From Micropterix aruncella (lineage: Eukaryota; Arthropoda; Insecta; Lepidoptera; Micropterigidae): a DNA stretch of 64,000 nucleotides. Position numbers and translations under genes: made by a program. The stretch is from the NCBI GenBank assembly GCA_944548615.1, contig OX155961.1, forward strand, positions 31,140,204-31,204,203. Direction: 5' to 3'. This document shows, in pieces, positions 59,560 through 64,000 of the stretch. The notes below the pieces were generated by a model. It had not been told where the DNA came from. It was given only the letters and a program-made list of their open reading frames with translations, and ran no database searches. Positions within the stretch are counted from its first letter, which is position 1. The number at the start of each line of letters is the position of its first letter.

Positions 59560-59860
59560 GCAGCACTTCTGAGTGTCTGTGTGTCTGTGGGTCTGTTTGT
59601 GTCTGTCAGTATGTTTGTCAGTGTTAAGGAGGGTGTTGAGATGAAAGGAGGTTGAAGGATGGGGGGTTAGAGGGTTAAGAGGGGGTTGAAGGGGTGTGGC
59701 AGAGGGGGGCTGGAGGGGGAATGTAAAGTAGGGTGAATGGGGGCGGGGGAGAAGAAGAAGAAGCAGAAAAAGAAGAAGAAAAAGAAGAAGAGGTAGATAA
59801 TGAAGAAGAAGAATCCTTTTGCTCTTCATCTTCCTCTTCCTCTTGCTTTAATACATACTT
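59560..59860 (+). repeat. TGTCTG microsatellite and polypurine tract
   Basis: 59571-59620 is a GTGTCTGTGTGTCTGTGG-type repeat. 59640-59805 is almost entirely purine on the plus strand, with many G-runs (GGGGGG, GGGGCGGGGG) then AGAAGAAGAAGAAG. A pyrimidine (TTCCTC)n follows at 59826-59843. It could adopt triplex or G-quadruplex structure; this is inference. Confidence 0.8.
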
Positions 59861-60674
59861 AAGTACTCAGAATGTATAAAGTAAGAAAATATTCCCTATT
59901 TTCCGATATTCTACTTCTTCCGTGGATTAACATCCCGCTTTATCAAGAGTGTTTAAATAGTAACCCAAGTACTATGGAGATATAAAGTTTCGGACGAAAA
60001 CACATTCGCTATCGGGAAGGGGTGGGAGGAAAAGAGTGTAATAATATTCAGATGAAACAGTCCTTGGTTACTTGCCAGGAAAGTCTTGGGTTGACACAAC
60101 CGATTACTCTTATTAAGGACTGATTGATTATAAAACACAATAATGTAATAGTTAGTAATAATTAATAGCATTCAATTATCAAGGCCATCTATCGCATTTT
60201 CATATAGGCTAATAACATCATAGAAAGAATACTGAGAGTGTAATAATATTCGGATGAAACAGTGCTTTGCTACTTACCGGGAAAGTCTTGAGGTGACACT
60301 AACGTTTTTTTTAAGTTAACATGTGGGCTAGAATTAGCTAACCTTTATACCTATACAATGTCCTTCTATCCATGCATTGGTCCTACATTATATATAAGTA
60401 CCAACAATCAAACCATCAAGTCTATCGATTAATCATTCAGCAGGAGCGCTATACTCGTATACTCGTATATTTTCTTCGGTTCTGACTCAGTGCTAAAACA
60501 AAAACCGTGTTTGTCTGGCTACGACGACGGGTCGAACGCAATGGATTTTGATATACAGCGGACAATGCTCTCCGCCCATTGATTTGATTGCGTGAATTTA
60601 TACCCGCCACTTTTGGATTCCACTCGCGTGTTTAGTTTCAGCGATCCATGCAGCCAAAGAAACCAACTTCATCC
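59861..60674. other. Spacer with one duplicated segment
   Basis: AGTGTAATAATATTC(A/G)GATGAAACAGT recurs at about 60034 and 60235, each followed by TTACT(T)...GGAAAGTCTT; an about 60-bp direct repeat 200 bp apart. No gene. Confidence 0.45.
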
Positions 60675-60870
60675 ATACTTTTCTTCATGTCGGCATTGAT
60701 TATATAGCGTATTAGATTGCTCATTGCAGTAATACGGTTTGACAGCTAGTATTTTAATATAAAACGCAACGTGTAAATGACACTCATATTTCCAAAAAAA
60801 TATTAATATTCTCGTATGAATAATATGGCGGCGTTTGTGGTATAACAGTATATTGGCGCACATTGAATGG
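60675..60870 (-). mobile_element. GAGCAATCTAATACGC-type repeat, copy 2
   Basis: Inverted relative to 48215-48410: GCGTATTAGATTGCTCATTG, then AAAACGCAACGTGTAAATGA, then AATATGGCGGCGTTTGTGGT. Confidence 0.6.
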
Positions 60871-61451
60871 TACTTTAAACACGCATAACCTTGAAATAAA
60901 GTAATAATACAATAACGAATTTTGACATCATAGTTTCTATTATTTAATATTATTTAAATAAAGATGTCAATTTTTAAATTGGTATATAGGTTTCAATACT
61001 TAATAATCACGAACTATAACAGCCCTACTATATGAATGTACCTGATACATCAATTATTTAATCATAATGGTCATTTAAAATATTCCGACTTATACTGCTA
61101 ATTTACACAAAATAATCCAATTGTCAAAACAGCGTACAGCCGCGACCAATACTGTTGTGATGTTTCCGATGCACCTGGTACTTTCTACTTTGGAATGTTC
61201 GTATTTTATCGTGAAATTCCCAAGACGTCACGACGAAGCATCGACACAAACCGTGCGCGACGACTAGGTATTTTTCTCTGCCGGTATGGTTGCAATATTT
61301 CTGAAAAGCGGGGTTTTTTAGATAATAATAAAATATTAAACACTTAGGAACTGGAATTACTGCTTGTTTAAAGCACCCACCATTTCATGTATTCGCATTT
61401 TTGTTTGTCTTTTATTGTAAATTCCTTTTAAAAACGATAGATCTTCATAAC
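60871..61451. other. Spacer
   Basis: Nothing recognised. Confidence 0.4.
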
Positions 61452-62849
61452 TACTGTATGATCAGGTGTACATCTTGAGGTGTCGACTACAATGGGCGAG
61501 CCCGTCACCACAGGACGTTTTAACGATTGGTCGTTCTATCGACCTGCAGTGAGCGTAGAAGACTTTGGACAAAAACAATCCAACGTCTAGCTACGCCACA
61601 ACCCGTAAGAGTCCAACGCCTTACCGCGAGTTAGCCAGGAATAAACCCGGCGGCTCGAGATACTCGCGCCCTTACTTCCAATTGTGACCAGATTTTTCCG
61701 GTCTCTCGATTGGTTCCGAGTTCGAGGTCGCTTGCGCGGTCCTCTCCCTTACGAAGCGGTGAAACGGAGTACACCGAATCTATCGCGGACCAAGGCGTCC
61801 TTTGCCCGACTCTGAACCGGGATCGGATGGCCAATGGTCATTTCAAGAGCAGTCGCCGTAAGGTACGCCACCACCCCCGCTCTATAGGAAACAATACAGC
61901 TTCCAGACTCCCCCGACTGTTAGTCGGAGTGGGAGCTAATGGGAGCTAATGGGCCCATGATGAAGTGGCCACGATGACCCATGTGTTCAGGGTCGGTCAC
62001 ACTCACGGGTCAACACCCATCCGATGGCCTCCACGCATGGGGTGCGAACCTGGGTAGGACACTGGGTCAACCAGTCTCCCCTGGGAATCAAACCTCTGGC
62101 GCTCCTGGACGGTCTGCGCACCGAGCGGCGCAAGCCAATCGACTGTGCTCTCCGACTAACAGTCGGGGGAGTCTAGGAACTGTATTGTTTCCTATAGAGC
62201 GGGAGTGGTTGTCTACCTTACGGCGACTGCTCTTGAAATGACCATTGGCCATCCGATCCCGGTTCAGAGTCGGGCAAAGGACGCCTTGGTCCGCGATAGA
62301 TTCGGTGCACACCGTTTCACCGCTTCGTAAGGGAGAGGACCGCGCAAGCGACCTCGAACTCGTAACCAATCGAGAGACCGGAGAAATCTGGTCACAATTG
62401 GAAGCAAGGGCGCGAGAGTCGGCCCGACAGGTAACACTGGCTATCTCGCGGTAAGGCGTTGGCTTCTTGCGGGTTGTGACGTAGCTGGACGTTGGATTTG
62501 TTCTGTCCAAAGTCTTCTACGTTCACTGCAGGGCGATAGAACGAGAAAATCGTTAAAATGTCCTGTGGTGACGGGCTCGCCCGGTTGTAGTTGACACCGC
62601 AAGTTGTTAGTCGGAGTGCACAATCGATTGGCTTGCGCCGCACGGTGCGCAGACCGTCCAGGAGCGCCAGAGGTTTGATTCCCAGGGGAAACTGACCAGG
62701 GCCAGAGTCCTACCCAGGCTCGCACCCCGTGCGTGGAGGCCGTCGGATGGGTGTTGACCCGTGAGTATGACCGACCCTGAACACATGGGTCTTCGTGGCT
62801 AACCCATCATGGGCCCGTTAGCTCCCGTTACTGTATGATCAGGTGTACA
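61452..62849 (+). mobile_element. F670 copy 9 (outer), 21-bp TSD, interrupted
   Basis: The element lies between two identical 21-bp target copies, 61452-61472 and 62829-62849 (core GTATGATCAGGTG). The 5' part runs 61473-61931, the 3' part 62619-62828. Removing the nested insertion and one copy of its TSD leaves about 669 bp, essentially the length of the inner copy. 5' end TCTTGAGGTGTCGACTACAA; 3' end GGGCCCGTTAGCTCCC. Both orientations carry the CACATGGGTCTTCGTGGC and GTATGACCGACCCTGAA blocks. A complete, young copy. Confidence 0.95.
61918..62618 (-). mobile_element. F670 copy 10 (inner), 14-bp TSD, nested in copy 9
   Basis: TGTTAGTCGGAGTG is duplicated at 61918-61931 and 62605-62618. The inserted unit, 61932-62604 (673 bp), is a complete inverted F670. 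On its own strand it begins ACTTGCGGTGTCAACTACAA and ends GGGCCCATTAGCTCCCATTA plus GCTCC. Its 3' end thus carries one extra ATTAGCTCCC unit, a short tandem tail as seen in several LINE/SINE families. A 140-codon frame on its sense strand is not conserved in frame among copies. Confidence 0.95.
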
Positions 62850-62869
62850 ATATGAAGTATCTATGAAAA

Positions 62870-63070
62870 TATTCGCTTCTTCTTCTTAAAGTGCCATCTC
62901 CTATCAAAGGTCGGCGGTCATTGTGGCCACTTAGGCCCGTGATGTTGCGACGCGGAAGAACTCGGTGGTGCTTGAGTTAAACCATTCAGCGAGGTTTTAT
63001 AGCCAGTGGGTTCTTTTTCGCCTAGGTTTTCGGCGGCCTAATATGCTAAATATGCGCTAAAATTACCGCA
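62870..63070 (-). pseudogene. RTE-like LINE C-terminal tip
   Basis: The complement gives RRKPRRKRTHWL, NLAEWFNSSTTEFFRVATSR and VATMTADL, in line with the GRRR-SWL-N-REW-ELF-A-M-ANL ending of RTE-type ORFs (compare 20.45-20.6 kb). It carries in-frame stops. The arrangement CTTCTTCTTCTTAAAGTGCC at 62877 is the inverted end. Decayed. Confidence 0.55.
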
Positions 63071-63652
63071 AAGTAAAATTAAATGGAAATATGAATAAAA
63101 CCGGAGATTTGTTCCTGACGTCTTTTTAGTTTTATCGCGAAATTAATTATCCCGGCCAAACCGAAACTGAAATCCGAGCAACGCAAATCTCTCAAACATT
63201 TCGTGGGAATCGACTCAGCTGGCAGGGGATGAATTGACTGTAATGCGGTAAGCCGACAATTTGCGAGCTAACTTTGCGTTTAAAAGGGGGTTTTGTAATT
63301 CGAGTTGTACTTCTCTAATCTGTGGTGGTAATTGAGCGCGGTTACAACAAACCTGCTAACTATGTATTATCTCCTAACATTATTATCCTAATTTAAATAG
63401 ACCGCAGTGAGTGTTAAGGGGATAGATTTCACTAACATAGCAAGGACGACCTAACCATTTCTGATATCCTTTGCGATAATATAAGTGGAAATAGGCATGT
63501 ACGGCCTATCAAATACCGACTTGCGAAAACTGGGGAAACCTACGTCTACTGTTATTTTTTTAACCAGGCTTTTATTACTGCGAAAAACATATTGAATAAT
63601 TTAGAGTTGAACTAAAAATGTTTTTTTTTTCTAACTAACGCCTAAGACAAAA
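63071..63652. other. Spacer
   Basis: No gene or repeat recognised. Confidence 0.4.
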
Positions 63653-63961
63653 CACTAATACTTTTAAATTAGGTTAAAAACTGGAATTTAGCGCGTACAT
63701 TTCGTAGCACCCAACGTTTGGGCGACGTTGCAGCCGCCGTTGCCCCCCCCCCCCCCCCTATAATTACCTTTATAATTTACGCAGTGGCAGCAGCGGTATG
63801 CGGCCTACCCGCGGAACAACGGATTAACACCTCTTTCAGTCTACCCTAGACAACGGCGGCTGCAACGTCGGGTGCTACAAAATTCAAACGGTAAATTCGT
63901 TTTATATCTTATTTATAATATCAAACAACCGCGATAGTCTCAGATTTCACTAATACTTTTA
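63653..63961. mobile_element. PLE foldback insertion 5, 14-bp TSD
   Basis: CACTAATACTTTTA at 63653-63666 and 63948-63961. The short left (minus) arm, about 63667-63738, ends at a poly-C run of about 18-19 (63739-63757). The longer right (plus) arm includes the PLE Pro/Arg-rich C-terminus region (GCAGTGGCAGCAGCGGTATG), stop and terminal CAAACAACCGCGATAGTCT. Right arm longer than left: the reverse of the 55.9-kb copy. Confidence 0.9.
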
Positions 63962-64000
63962 GTTTTTCCTGTAGAATAATCTCCTCTAAGCAAAACTATC

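Noticed and set aside
62088..62510. 140-codon open frame in F670 as a real protein
   Set aside because: Similar peptides (SSRSLARSSPLRSGET, RMANGHFKSSRRKV) appear in several copies, but the 24.6-kb copy is open in a different frame over the first part before joining the same frame later. More than one frame is open in this GC-rich sequence. No domain is visible. A dN/dS test over many copies would decide.

Overview
This window looks like repeat-dense intergenic DNA from an insect, most probably a moth or butterfly. Several repeat ends match types I associate with lepidopteran genomes: GCTGACCCGGCGAAC, GTTGCCCGCGGCTTCGC, the 137-bp CACGAAAGTTTGTATG tandem element, and a short CCTAA tract (insect telomere type). 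I find no complete host gene, rRNA, functional tRNA or CRISPR array. Nearly everything recognisable is transposon-derived and almost all of it is broken. The species assignment is inference.

The most interesting component is a GC-rich, non-coding family of about 670 bp, called F670 here. It occurs about ten times in the window (5.1, 8.3+9.9, 16.7, 18.0, 24.4, 34.1, 48.7, 56.3 and 61.5-62.8 kb). One copy sits inside another in opposite orientation. Perfect target-site duplications (TSDs) of 14 bp (inner), 21 bp (outer) and 16 bp (the 24.4-kb copy) define its ends, show that it is mobile, and point to retrotransposition. I do not recognise it as a named family.

A second theme is Penelope-like elements (PLEs). 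An RT fragment lies at 53.4-54.3 kb. Five short insertions (28.5, 31.7, 45.6, 55.9 and 63.7 kb) all share one design: two inverted PLE 3' ends joined head to head, bounded by 10-14 bp TSDs. The 45.6-kb example carries the GIY-YIG endonuclease C-terminus on both arms of a palindrome of more than 1 kb.

Layout. 0-5 kb: AT-rich DNA with a degenerate LINE. 5-8 kb: F670, a 116-bp inverted-repeat element present both empty and filled by a TTAA-specific MITE, a 104-codon orphan coding fragment with a poly(A) signal, and a hairpin cluster. 8.3-10.3 kb: F670 split by a LINE. 10.3-14.2 kb: a degenerate tandem array and other repeats. 14.8-16.2 kb: tRNA-derived SINEs and a trinucleotide block. 16.7-25.1 kb: three F670 copies, an RTE-like LINE tail and AT-rich spacers. 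25.6-31 kb: two solo LTRs, a minisatellite and tandem repeats. 31-37 kb: a 570-bp inverted repeat pair and other repeats. 37.5-38.4 kb: a LINE tail. 41.1-43.7 kb: a dead mariner, a (TA)n array and a foldback. 45-48 kb: a MITE, the PLE palindrome, a 5S-derived SINE and a 137-bp tandem element. 48.7-50.2 kb: F670 and a solo LTR. 51-54.8 kb: (TA)n arrays alternating with a mariner-derived inverted/tandem structure and the PLE RT fragment. 55.4-64 kb: a 120-bp tandem, PLE foldbacks, a second copy of the 9-kb LINE, RTE fragments and nested F670.

The elements form no pathway. They record layered insertion: the 8.6-kb LINE into F670, F670 into F670, a PLE foldback into the minisatellite, and a MITE into an older element.
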